Source: Blastopirellula sp. J2-11 (GTDB taxonomy: Bacteria; Planctomycetota; Planctomycetia; Pirellulales; Pirellulaceae). Taken from it: DNA of 64,000 nucleotides. Below, piece by piece: positions 56,525 through 64,000 of the stretch. Each line of letters opens with the position of its first letter. Position 1 is the stretch's first letter. The DNA is taken from assembly GCF_024584705.1 (NCBI RefSeq), contig NZ_CP097384.1, forward strand, positions 2,294,001-2,358,000, in the 5' to 3' direction. The position numbers and the translations under genes are program-made. A model generated the notes under the pieces. It was not told where the DNA came from and searched no databases. It saw only the letters and a list, made by a program, of their open reading frames with translations.

Positions 56525-57820
56525 TTAGTCGTTGATATAAGTCTCCAGGAATCGAGCCAACCGATGAAAATCGCTCATCGGGTTAATGTAGCGAACCACC
56601 GTGACCAGCGTTTCCGGATCGACCAGATTCTCGAACGCGACATAGTGCAGGTTCAACTGGCCCGAGACCGAAACCATCACGCCGTTCAGGCCTTCTTCGA
56701 CCAAAGCGCGATAGGCGCCGACGCCGAGTTGGCTGCCGAGCATGACGTCAAATGCGTGCGGCTTCGAGCAGCGAGCTTCGTAGCCCAACTGCAGGCCGGT
56801 CACTTTGCGGCTGCGGCCGGTTTGCTCTTCGTACCGCTTTGAGATCCATTTGGCGAACTGGCGACCCAGGCTCACTTCGGTGATCGAGATGTGTCCGTGA
56901 TCGTCGCGTTTGATTCCTTCCAGGTATTCCGGCGGCAACATTTCGGCCAAGCCTTCGGCCAGGATGACTACGCCAAATTTTTTCCCTTCGGCTTCGCGAG
57001 CGAGCATCGTTTTGACGATGCGATCGACGACTTTGTCGACGTTCATCACCTTTTTCGTGCGGCCGTCGACTTCTTCCTCTTTGCCGACGTAGTCGCCGAT
57101 GATGTCTTCGACGCTAATCACCAGACTCGCTTCCCCAGCGATCGCGGTGCCGTAGGGCAACCAACCGGCGCTGCGTCCCATGCATTCGACCAGGAAGTAG
57201 GCCTGACCTGCTTCCGCATCGTAAAGCAAGTTTCGGACTTCACCGGCCAGGAAATCAACCGCAGTGAAGTAACCGAAGGTGAAGTCGATCCCCATGTAGT
57301 CATTGTCGATCGTCTTCGGCAGATGAACGACCGGGATCTTGTGGCTTCCTTCGGGAAGGGTCTCTTGGAACAGCTTGAATTTGTTGGCCGTCTTCAACGT
57401 GTCGTCGCCGCCGATCGAGATCAATGCGTCAACGCCCAACGAGCAAAGCGCGTCGTACGTGGTCTGCAGCGGAGCCGAACGCTCCGGATCTTTCAGGTGA
57501 TCGGGATGCGAGACTTGTTTGCCGGGGTTGGCCCGTGCGGTGCCGATCATGATTCCCTGCTGAGCTCGCGAGCGCGAGAGAGCTTGATGATCGAGCATGA
57601 TGTAGTCGCGGCCCAGTTCCATCGGGCGATCGGGACCAAACTGCATCAGGTTCGAGTAACCATGCTTGATGCCGAGGACTTCGACGTCGTTTCGCAGAAA
57701 CGAAACGGCTGCAGTCGAGATCACCGCATTCGCGGCCGGCGCCGGTCCACCGGCGAACAGGATCGCCACGCGGCGGAAGTTGTGTTGCTTTTTCGGGGGG
57801 CGGGCCAACGTATTGGGCAT
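56525..57820 (-). CDS. 6-phosphofructokinase, probably pyrophosphate-dependent
   Basis: 431 residues. AILFAGGPAPAANAVIS, ISIGGDDTLKTANKF (GGDD at 137-140), LPKTIDNDYMG (PKTIDND at 168-174), and ECMGRSAGWLPYG mark the PFK family. The second Asp in GGDD (Gly in ATP enzymes) and the Lys in PKTID (Gly in PGTID) are the classic signature of pyrophosphate use. It interconverts fructose-6-phosphate and fructose-1,6-bisphosphate, reversibly if PPi-dependent. Confident in family; phosphoryl donor inferred. Confidence 0.9.
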   Translation of the reverse strand: MPNTLARPPKKQHNFRRVAILFAGGPAPAANAVISTAAVSFLRNDVEVLGIKHGYSNLMQFGPDRPMELGRDYIMLDHQALSRSRAQQGIMIGTARANPGKQVSHPDHLKDPERSAPLQTTYDALCSLGVDALISIGGDDTLKTANKFKLFQETLPEGSHKIPVVHLPKTIDNDYMGIDFTFGYFTAVDFLAGEVRNLLYDAEAGQAYFLVECMGRSAGWLPYGTAIAGEASLVISVEDIIGDYVGKEEEVDGRTKKVMNVDKVVDRIVKTMLAREAEGKKFGVVILAEGLAEMLPPEYLEGIKRDDHGHISITEVSLGRQFAKWISKRYEEQTGRSRKVTGLQLGYEARCSKPHAFDVMLGSQLGVGAYRALVEEGLNGVMVSVSGQLNLHYVAFENLVDPETLVTVVRYINPMSDFHRLARFLETYIND

Positions 57821-58105
57821 CGAGGTGACTCCTGACGGACCGGTGAAAGCGGACGCGTTTCGGCGTTGAGGGAAACTACTGCCGATATGACGGCATGCTG
57901 GGTCAAAGATCTGATTGTATTGAGCGTCGCGTAGGCCACAAGTTTACGCACTTTGACCAGGGGAACGAAAATTCCCCCTACCGGCGCTTTCTCAGGCCGT
58001 ATGGGAAACCGAACGCCGCAACAGCGAGCGTGAGGCGCTGCGTCGCGCGTTGCAGATTCACGCAAACGCAAATTTTTTTCGTCGCGCCGGCAGAGACGGC
58101 GACCG

Positions 58106-59452
58106 TTACGACTGCAAAAAGGTCCGTTCGACAAATGTGGTGTCGATCTTCCCTTCGGCAAACGTCGAGTGGCTAAGCAGCTTTTTATGGAACGATGCAG
58201 TCGTGCGAATACCGTCGACCCGAATTTCGTCCAAAGCACGCTGCATGCAGCGGATCGCATCTTCGCGCGTTTTGCGATGGACGATCAGCTTGCCGATCAT
58301 CGAATCGTAGTGGGGCGGAACGGTGTAGCCGCTGAAAACATGCGAATCAAATCGAACGCCAGGTCCGCCGGGGGCGATAAATCGCTCGATCTTGCCGGGG
58401 CACGGCATGAAGTTGCGATCGGGATCTTCGGCGTTGATGCGACATTCGATCGCGGCGCCGGTGACTTGAATGTCGTCCTGCGTGAACGGCAACCGTTCGC
58501 CGGAGGCGATCCGAATTTGCGTTTGAATCAGATCGATGCCGGTCACCATTTCGGTAACGGGATGCTCGACCTGGATGCGAGCGTTCACTTCGATGAAGTA
58601 GAAGTTTTCGTCTTTGTCGACGATAAACTCGACCGTGCCGGCGTTCGTGTAGTCGGCGCCTTGGATCATGCGAACGGCGGCGGCGCAAATCGCGTCGCGC
58701 GTCTTGGTCGACAGGTTAGGAGCCGGACTCTCTTCGATCAGCTTTTGATGGCGACGCTGCGTCGAGCATTCGCGCTCGTACAAGTGGACCACGTTGCCGT
58801 GATGATCGGCGACGACTTGAACTTCGACGTGACGCGGGTGTTCGACATACTTTTCGAGATAGACGCCGCCGTTGCCGAACGCCGCTTGGGCTTCGTTCTG
58901 GGCTTGCTGCAGCGCGGTCTTCAACACCAGGTCGTTCGCCGCGACCCGCATCCCTTTTCCACCGCCGCCGGCGGTCGCTTTGATCAAGACCGGAAAGCCG
59001 ATCTCGTGAGCGGTCTTCAACGCTTCTTCGTGATCTTCAATCAGTCCGTCCGAACCGGGAACGACCGGCACTTCGGCCGCACGGGCCATTTTGCGGGCTT
59101 CGTTCTTGTCGCCGAGTCGCAGCATCGCTTCGGGCGAGGGGCCGATAAAGTCAATGTTGCAGCTGCGGCAGATCTCGTTGAACTGGGCGTTTTCGGCCAG
59201 AAAGCCATAGCCGGGATGAATCGCTTCGACGTTGCCGACTTCGGCGGCGCTGATGACGCGATCGATCTTCAGGTAGCTTTGGGCGCTTTTGGCGGGGCCG
59301 ACGCAATACGCTTCGTCCGCGAGCTCCAGATACGAAGCGCCGCGATCGGCTTCGCTAAAAATAGCGACCGTTTCGACGCCAAGCTCTTTGCAAGCGCGGA
59401 TGATTCGCAGGGCGATCTCGCCGCGATTCGCAATTAGAATGCGGTTATACAT
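58106..59452 (-). CDS. accC: Biotin carboxylase subunit of acetyl-CoA carboxylase
   Basis: 448 residues, ATP-grasp fold. [24 protein letters not shown] starts the biotin-carboxylase domain; ATP-binding glycine loop [14 protein letters not shown]; catalytic [15 protein letters not shown] with the metal-binding Glu and the Arg; and [10 protein letters not shown] near the end. It carboxylates the biotin of AccB with bicarbonate and ATP. It follows accB by 33 bp on the same strand, a standard accBC arrangement. Confidence 0.97.
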   Translation of the reverse strand: MYNRILIANRGEIALRIIRACKELGVETVAIFSEADRGASYLELADEAYCVGPAKSAQSYLKIDRVISAAEVGNVEAIHPGYGFLAENAQFNEICRSCNIDFIGPSPEAMLRLGDKNEARKMARAAEVPVVPGSDGLIEDHEEALKTAHEIGFPVLIKATAGGGGKGMRVAANDLVLKTALQQAQNEAQAAFGNGGVYLEKYVEHPRHVEVQVVADHHGNVVHLYERECSTQRRHQKLIEESPAPNLSTKTRDAICAAAVRMIQGADYTNAGTVEFIVDKDENFYFIEVNARIQVEHPVTEMVTGIDLIQTQIRIASGERLPFTQDDIQVTGAAIECRINAEDPDRNFMPCPGKIERFIAPGGPGVRFDSHVFSGYTVPPHYDSMIGKLIVHRKTREDAIRCMQRALDEIRVDGIRTTASFHKKLLSHSTFAEGKIDTTFVERTFLQS

Positions 59453-59485
59453 GAGTTGGTCCGGGTGCGGGACAGTGACGCGTTC

Positions 59486-59965
59486 TTAGCCGCGCGGGTC
59501 GACCTTGAACAATGGCTGGCCGTACTCGACCGGATCTTCGTTTTTCACCAGTACGGAGACGATTTTGCCGGTCAACTCGGCTTTGATCTCGTTGAAGACC
59601 TTCATTGCCTCGATGATGCAAACGACCGATTCTTCGCCGATATGATCGCCCACTTTGGCGAAGTTCTCTGAATCGGGCTTCGGTTTGGCGTAGAACGTGC
59701 CGACCATCGGGCTGTTGATCGTCACCAGATGCGAATCTTCAGCGGCCGGAGCCGGAGCCGGAGTCGGCGCGCCGGCGACGGGAGCCGGTGCGGCAGCCAG
59801 CGGAGCCGGAGCATAGGCGACGGTCGCGCCCCGTTTCATTTGGATCTGGCGTTCCCCTTCCCGGAGATCGATTTCTGAAAGCTCGTGTTCTTTCATTAAT
59901 TCGATGATTTGTCGCAACCGATCGAGATCAAAGACGCCGCTCGCAGCGGGCTCAGACTTGGCCAT
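59486..59965 (-). CDS. accB: Biotin carboxyl carrier protein of acetyl-CoA carboxylase
   Basis: 159 residues. An N-terminal helical part (LRQIIELMKEHELSEIDLREGERQIQMKRG) precedes an Ala/Pro-rich flexible linker (~50-76) and the biotinyl domain, with the target Lys122 in IIEAMKVFNEI, followed by KNEDPVEYGQPLFKVD. It shuttles carboxylated biotin between AccC and carboxyltransferase. It is in an apparent operon with an Xaa-Pro peptidase gene upstream and accC downstream. Confidence 0.97.
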   Translation of the reverse strand: MAKSEPAASGVFDLDRLRQIIELMKEHELSEIDLREGERQIQMKRGATVAYAPAPLAAAPAPVAGAPTPAPAPAAEDSHLVTINSPMVGTFYAKPKPDSENFAKVGDHIGEESVVCIIEAMKVFNEIKAELTGKIVSVLVKNEDPVEYGQPLFKVDPRG

Positions 59966-60065
59966 GGATCGAAGGTCTCCAGAACGCGGCGTGCAGCCGC
60001 TTAGTCTTGTGGGAAAGGAAGCGTCAGCGACTCGCCGATGACGCTCTCGTTGAAATCTTTAGGGC

Positions 60066-61157
60066 TCAATCGAAATCTTTGGGTACGCTGGTCAAAACCT
60101 CGTGTCCGTGTTTTGTCACCAGCACATCGTCCTCAATGCGGACACCGCCAAACCCAGGAATATAGATGCCCGGCTCCACGGTGACCACCATGCCTACCTG
60201 TAGGGGGCGGGTTTGAGAACTGTTAAATCGGGGCGCCTCATGGACTTCGAGGCCGATGCCATGGCCGAGGCCATGACCAAAACGTTTGCCGAAACCAGCG
60301 CTGGCGATCTCGTCACGAGCCGCTTTGTCGACATCGCACATCAGCGCGCCAGGCTTGATCGCTTCGATCGCACGGAGCTGAGCTTTTAAGACAATGTCGT
60401 AAATACGCTTGATTTTTGGCGAAATTTTACCGGTCGCTAAAACACGCGTCAAGTCGCTCACATACCCCCCAAACAGCGCGCCCCAGTCAATCAGCACGAA
60501 ACGGTCTTCGCCCACTCGCTTCTCGCTGGGGACCCCGTGCGGCAAAGCGGCCCGCTCTCCGACTCCGACGATCGGCGGAAAACTAAGCGCTTTACCGCCG
60601 AATCTCCGCACTTGGTATTCCAGGTCGGCGGCGATCTGGCGTTCGGTTTGATCGGGGTGCATCGCGGCGCGAATCACGGCGAACGCCTTCTCGGCGCAGT
60701 GGATCGCTTGGCGGATTGCGGCGACTTCTTCGGCGTCTTTGATCTCGCGCAACTCTTCAACCAGTCCGGCGGCCGGTAGGAGCGCAACCTTGGCCAGCTT
60801 GTCGGCAAGTTGGTCGCGCATTGCGACGGTGATCGAAGTTGACTCGAACGCCAACTGCGTGACGCCCGCCGCTTGGATCATTTTTTGGACCGAAGTCAAA
60901 ATCGACTTCCCCGGCGTGCGGCTCTCGAGATTCAGCCCCGGACATTCTTCTTCCAATTGCTGCGTATAGCGAGGATCGCTGAGCAATACCTCGGTATCGG
61001 GGGTGACCAACAGATAGCTATCGTGCCCTGTAAAACCGGTCAGATAGCTGACGTTGTGGACATTGGTCACCAAGATCGCGCCAGCGGCGGCTTTCTTCAC
61101 TAACCGGCGAAGTTTGTTGCGTCTGGCGGCGAAGCGATCGTTGTCAGCTGGCGGCAT
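60066..61157 (-). CDS. Xaa-Pro aminopeptidase (M24 family)
   Basis: 363 residues. A creatinase-N domain (~1-130, VHNVSYLTGFTGHDSYLLV) precedes a pita-bread catalytic domain. Five metal ligands are visible: Asp in LIDWGALFGG, Asp in VSDLTRV, His in GHGLGHGIGL, Glu in VTVEPGIY and Glu in GVRIEDDVLVT. It removes N-terminal residues before proline. It is 100 bp upstream of accB on the same strand, a neighbourhood also seen in other bacteria. Confidence 0.94.
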   Translation of the reverse strand: MPPADNDRFAARRNKLRRLVKKAAAGAILVTNVHNVSYLTGFTGHDSYLLVTPDTEVLLSDPRYTQQLEEECPGLNLESRTPGKSILTSVQKMIQAAGVTQLAFESTSITVAMRDQLADKLAKVALLPAAGLVEELREIKDAEEVAAIRQAIHCAEKAFAVIRAAMHPDQTERQIAADLEYQVRRFGGKALSFPPIVGVGERAALPHGVPSEKRVGEDRFVLIDWGALFGGYVSDLTRVLATGKISPKIKRIYDIVLKAQLRAIEAIKPGALMCDVDKAARDEIASAGFGKRFGHGLGHGIGLEVHEAPRFNSSQTRPLQVGMVVTVEPGIYIPGFGGVRIEDDVLVTKHGHEVLTSVPKDFD

Positions 61158-61294
61158 CGATGATTCGGCGGATTGGGGAGATTGGTGTAAACTCGCTAAG
61201 CAGTCGTCGCTCCAAGTACGATTTTTCGGCTTTTTCGTTTCTCCGCAAGGTTGAGGAAGCGATCCAACAGCGACAATTTCCCCCTTTTTCTTTC

Positions 61295-62176
61295 ATGACG
61301 CAACGAGCAAACATGCCGCAGCAGTGCCCCTGGATTGTAGAAGTAACGCCTGAAAACTTCGAAACCGAAGTGCTGGAGCGCTCTCGCGAAGCGCCGGTGA
61401 TTGTCGATTTTTGGGGCGCCTGGTGTCAGCCTTGCCAAATGCTGATGCCGATCTTGGAGAAGCTGGCCGTCGAGATGGCGGGGAAGTTTTACCTCGCCAA
61501 AGCCGATACCGAGGTCGTTCCGCAATTAGCGGCTCAGTTCAACGTCCAAGGGGTTCCGGCCGTTTTCGCGCTTCGCGACGGCGCGGTCGTCGATTTCTTC
61601 GACGGGATGCGTCCCGAAGAGTTCGTCCGCAGTTGGATCGAGCGGCAATTGCCGAGTCAGGCCGAATCGCTGTTAGCCGAAGTCCGCAACACGCTGGGCG
61701 CCGATCCGCAAGAGGTCGAACGGAAATTGCAGCAAGCGATCGAACTCGACCCCAAGTTGGATATCGCGAAAATCATGCTGGCCGAACACTACTACGACCA
61801 ACATCGCAATGAAGAAGCAGCGGCGATGATCACAGCGCTGGAAGAGCGGGGGTTTCTCGAGCCGGAAGCGGAAAAGGTGAAAGCGGCGCTCGAATTGCGC
61901 AAGCTAGGGGACGCAGCCGGCGGAGTCGACGCCTGTCGCGCCGAACTGGCCGCAAGTCCGGAAGACGCCGAAAAGCTGCTGAAACTTGCCGAGGCCCTGG
62001 CCGCTGCTGGCCAATTTGAAGAATCGCTCGAAACCGCTTTGGCGGTTGTCCGCAAAGACCGCGCCGCCTACGGCGAAACCGCTCGACAGCTAATGGTAGA
62101 TATCTTCCGACAGTTGGCGGATGACGAAGAGTTGGTGAATGATTATCGACGGAAGCTGGCGACAGCGTTGTATTAG
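61295..62176 (+). CDS. Thioredoxin-TPR protein, CnoX/YbbN-like
   Basis: About 293 residues. A thioredoxin domain with redox motif WCQPC (DFWGAWCQPCQMLMPILEKL) and cis-Pro (VQGVPAVFALRDG) is followed by ~150 residues of helical TPR-like repeats (ESLLAEVRNTLGADPQEVERKLQQAIELDP). CnoX relatives pass unfolded, oxidised clients to chaperones; the intact CxxC would also permit reductase activity. Starts at 61295 and 61313 are both possible; the open frame to 61160 is discounted. It is divergent from the Xaa-Pro peptidase gene. Confidence 0.88.
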   Translation: MTQRANMPQQCPWIVEVTPENFETEVLERSREAPVIVDFWGAWCQPCQMLMPILEKLAVEMAGKFYLAKADTEVVPQLAAQFNVQGVPAVFALRDGAVVDFFDGMRPEEFVRSWIERQLPSQAESLLAEVRNTLGADPQEVERKLQQAIELDPKLDIAKIMLAEHYYDQHRNEEAAAMITALEERGFLEPEAEKVKAALELRKLGDAAGGVDACRAELAASPEDAEKLLKLAEALAAAGQFEESLETALAVVRKDRAAYGETARQLMVDIFRQLADDEELVNDYRRKLATALY

Positions 62177-62188
62177 AGAGCGGCATTT

Positions 62189-62208
62189 CGATACGAATAC
62201 TAGTATCG
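62189..62208. terminator. Weak hairpin between convergent genes
   Basis: CGATAC (62189-62194) and GTATCG (62203-62208) make a 6-bp stem with an 8-base loop and a T-rich tail on the plus strand. It lies between the thioredoxin-TPR and HAD genes, where a terminator is expected. Confidence 0.35.
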
Positions 62209-62224
62209 TCGTTTTCTTTCGGTT

Positions 62225-62902
62225 TTATCCCCTCAATTCCGCCAACAGCGCATCGGCGTTTTCCAGATCATCGAACAACAAATCGGGCTCGCTCATCGCC
62301 AGCTCTTCACGCATGAAAACGCCGGTGGCGACTGCCGCCGCTTTGGCGCCGATGGCTCGGGCGCAGCGGACGTCGTTGGCGGTGTCGCCGATGACCCAGA
62401 TTTGATCGCCGCGGACGGCATGACCAAGATGAGCTTCGCAGGCGTCCTTCGCCGCTTGGGCGACATCGTTGCGGTCGGGATGCTGATCACCGTATCCGCC
62501 GAACTTGAAATGATGCATCAAGTCGTAGTGGGTCAGCTTCAGGTAGGCGCCTTGGGCGACGTTGCCGGTCAGAAGCCCCAAGGCGATGTCGTCTCTCTCG
62601 GCTAATTGATTGAGCAGCGCTTCGATGCCAGGCAAGACGCGTCCGTCGCGTAGCGGAAGATTGCGCGCCAGACCTATCATGTAGCTATCTAAGAACTTGC
62701 TCCACGCTTCGTCGGTCAACGGCATGTGATGCGCGTCAAACAGCTCTTGCGCGATGCCGCGATCGGTTTTGCCGCTGACGCGGACCTCGGTCGTCAGCAC
62801 GTCGATTCCGGCAGTCGATTGAAAAGAATCGATCATCGCATCTTTGCCGGCGGCGGCGGTGTTGATCAACGTTCCATCGATATCGAACAGGCAGATTTTC
62901 AT
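62225..62902 (-). CDS. HAD-superfamily phosphatase, phosphoglycolate phosphatase-like
   Basis: 225 residues. HAD motif I LFDIDGTLINT (nucleophile Asp7, acid Asp9), motif II in LLTGN, and the terminal QIWVIGDTANDVRCARAIGAKAAAVATG with metal-binding Asp. The cap is a C1 helical type (INTAAAGKDAM...), as in phosphoglycolate phosphatases and beta-phosphoglucomutases. The substrate is not determinable. It starts 21 bp after the HtrA stop on the same strand. Confidence 0.9.
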   Translation of the reverse strand: MKICLFDIDGTLINTAAAGKDAMIDSFQSTAGIDVLTTEVRVSGKTDRGIAQELFDAHHMPLTDEAWSKFLDSYMIGLARNLPLRDGRVLPGIEALLNQLAERDDIALGLLTGNVAQGAYLKLTHYDLMHHFKFGGYGDQHPDRNDVAQAAKDACEAHLGHAVRGDQIWVIGDTANDVRCARAIGAKAAAVATGVFMREELAMSEPDLLFDDLENADALLAELRG

Positions 62903-62923
62903 GCGTATTTCTTTGAGACGGCG

Positions 62924-64000
62924 TTAGTGCGCTTCGGACAAAGTAACGTCCACATCCAGTTTTTCGGGCTTGTCGGTTCCGGCGCCGCGAATGATGGTGA
63001 CTTGGATCGTGTCACCCACTTTGTGCTGAATGAGTTGACTCACGACATCGGAGTGATTGGTGACCGGTTTTCCGTCGACGGCGATAATCACATCGCCCAT
63101 TTGATCGAGTCCTTGCTCGGTGACAATGGTCGGCTGCAGACCGGCGTTGGCGGCTGGACTTCCTTCGACCACTTCGCCGATCAGCGCGCCTTGCAGGTTG
63201 AGTTGGGCGACGGCCGACGCCGGTAACAACGCGACTCCCAAGTAAGGTTTCGAGACTTTGCCGGTGCGCAAGATCTCGGTCGTGACGGCGTTGACCGTAT
63301 CAACAGGAATCGCCAGGCCAATGCCGGAGTAGGCGCCTGAAGGGCTGTAAATCGCGGTGTTCACGCCGATCAACAGGCCGCTGCTGTCCAGCAATGGGCC
63401 GCCAGAATTGCCGGGGTTGATCGCCGCATCGGTTTGAATCAGGTCGTTGATTGGCTGGCCCGACTCGCTGCGGATCGATCGCCCGAGACCGCTAATCACG
63501 CCGGTCGTGAGCGTTTGATCAAAGCCAAACGGGTTGCCGATCGCGAAGGTCTTCTGGCCGACCTTGAGGTTCTTCGACTCGCCGACGCGAATCGGAATGA
63601 GGGTTGCGTTTTGCGGATCAACCAACTGCAGCACGGCGAGATCATTGTCGGGCGAGCCTCCCAAGACTCGCGCTTCATGCGAGGTATGATCGGCGAAGGT
63701 GACGATAGCTCGACCTCCATTCCCCTGCTCGACATCACGAATGACGTGGTAATTGGTGACGAGATGTCCTTTTTCATCCCAGACGAAACCGCTGCCGGCG
63801 CCGGCCGGAATCTCGACTGGGTTGACGTTCATCGAGCGGCGTGAGAGCGCCGTAGTAGTGATAAAGACGACGGACGGCGAGGCCGATTCAAACAACTCGA
63901 TTGTTGATTTTTCATCTTCGGCCAAATCCCCTCTGGCAGTTACCTGACGCGGTACGGCGCTGGGATCAATCCTGGGAGTCTGATCCGACAGCATAAAGCT
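62924..64000 (-). CDS. HtrA/DegP-family serine protease with PDZ domain, 5' end outside window
   Basis: At least 356 residues. The trypsin-like triad is His in TNYHVIRD, Asp in SPDNDLAVLQL and Ser in AINPGNSGGPLLD. A single PDZ domain (~260-350) follows: PYLGVALLPAS, GDVIIAVDGKPVTN. The family normally has an N-terminal signal anchor, which is absent from the visible part, and the frame is open to the window edge. The true start is therefore probably outside. Expected role: periplasmic protein quality control. Confidence 0.92.
   Translation of the reverse strand, partial: SFMLSDQTPRIDPSAVPRQVTARGDLAEDEKSTIELFESASPSVVFITTTALSRRSMNVNPVEIPAGAGSGFVWDEKGHLVTNYHVIRDVEQGNGGRAIVTFADHTSHEARVLGGSPDNDLAVLQLVDPQNATLIPIRVGESKNLKVGQKTFAIGNPFGFDQTLTTGVISGLGRSIRSESGQPINDLIQTDAAINPGNSGGPLLDSSGLLIGVNTAIYSPSGAYSGIGLAIPVDTVNAVTTEILRTGKVSKPYLGVALLPASAVAQLNLQGALIGEVVEGSPAANAGLQPTIVTEQGLDQMGDVIIAVDGKPVTNHSDVVSQLIQHKVGDTIQVTIIRGAGTDKPEKLDVDVTLSEAH

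Noticed and set aside
57821-58105. Possible gene or RNA between the phosphofructokinase and accC genes
   Set aside because: Only a 6-bp GGGGAA/TTCCCC hairpin and low-confidence frames were found; nothing supports a gene.

Overview
The window looks like chromosome of a planctomycete, most likely a Pirellulaceae relative (Blastopirellula/Bremerella-like). The reasons are four DUF1559 genes with prepilin-type N-termini, each paired with a small lipoprotein gene; exported Gfo/Idh/MocA and DapA-family enzymes with twin-arginine signals; a kinase-like protein with the N-terminal region seen in planctomycete Ser/Thr kinases; and abundant hairpin repeats between genes. Genus and species are inferred. 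I saw no phage, insertion sequence, CRISPR array, rRNA or tRNA gene.

Layout. 1-369: 3' end of an inositol-monophosphatase-family gene, then a 38-bp tandem array. 1.1-6.3 kb: a CE15-like esterase, a sulfur-stress locus (ArsR regulator, persulfide dioxygenase/rhodanese fusion, TauE/SafE exporter) with two matching operator-like palindromes, and an AraC regulator. 6.8-19 kb: three DUF1559/lipoprotein pairs, an exported thioredoxin-like protein, a SnoaL-like protein, a large exported hydrolase, and a GntR regulator next to Tat-exported DapA-like and Gfo/Idh/MocA proteins. 19-22 kb: a VapBC-like pair between inverted repeats, then a SulP transporter. 22-30 kb: rpmB, gatCAB, a SAM hydrolase plus a free-standing copy of its C-terminal domain, bioA and mqnE. 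30-43 kb: an esterase, recG, the fourth DUF1559 pair, rnhA, a c-heme histidine kinase, priA, nadD and a soluble histidine kinase. 43-50 kb: aroF, then a two-gene membrane module (pseudokinase plus zinc-ribbon protein) and a threonine aldolase. 50-64 kb: rlmKL, hisDCB, a PPi-type phosphofructokinase, accBC, an Xaa-Pro peptidase, a thioredoxin-TPR protein, a HAD phosphatase and the 3' part of an HtrA protease gene.

The most striking hidden element lies in front of aroF (DAHP synthase, first step of aromatic amino acid synthesis). A 26-codon reading frame there has six Tyr/Phe/Trp codons within nine. It is followed by a perfect 14-bp terminator hairpin with a U-run, and the end of the frame can pair with the 5' arm of that terminator. 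This is the architecture of ribosome-mediated transcription attenuation, here in a phylum where I know of no described example. Other points of note are the heme-c kinase, the pseudokinase/zinc-ribbon pair, and several families of long, nearly perfect hairpin repeats.
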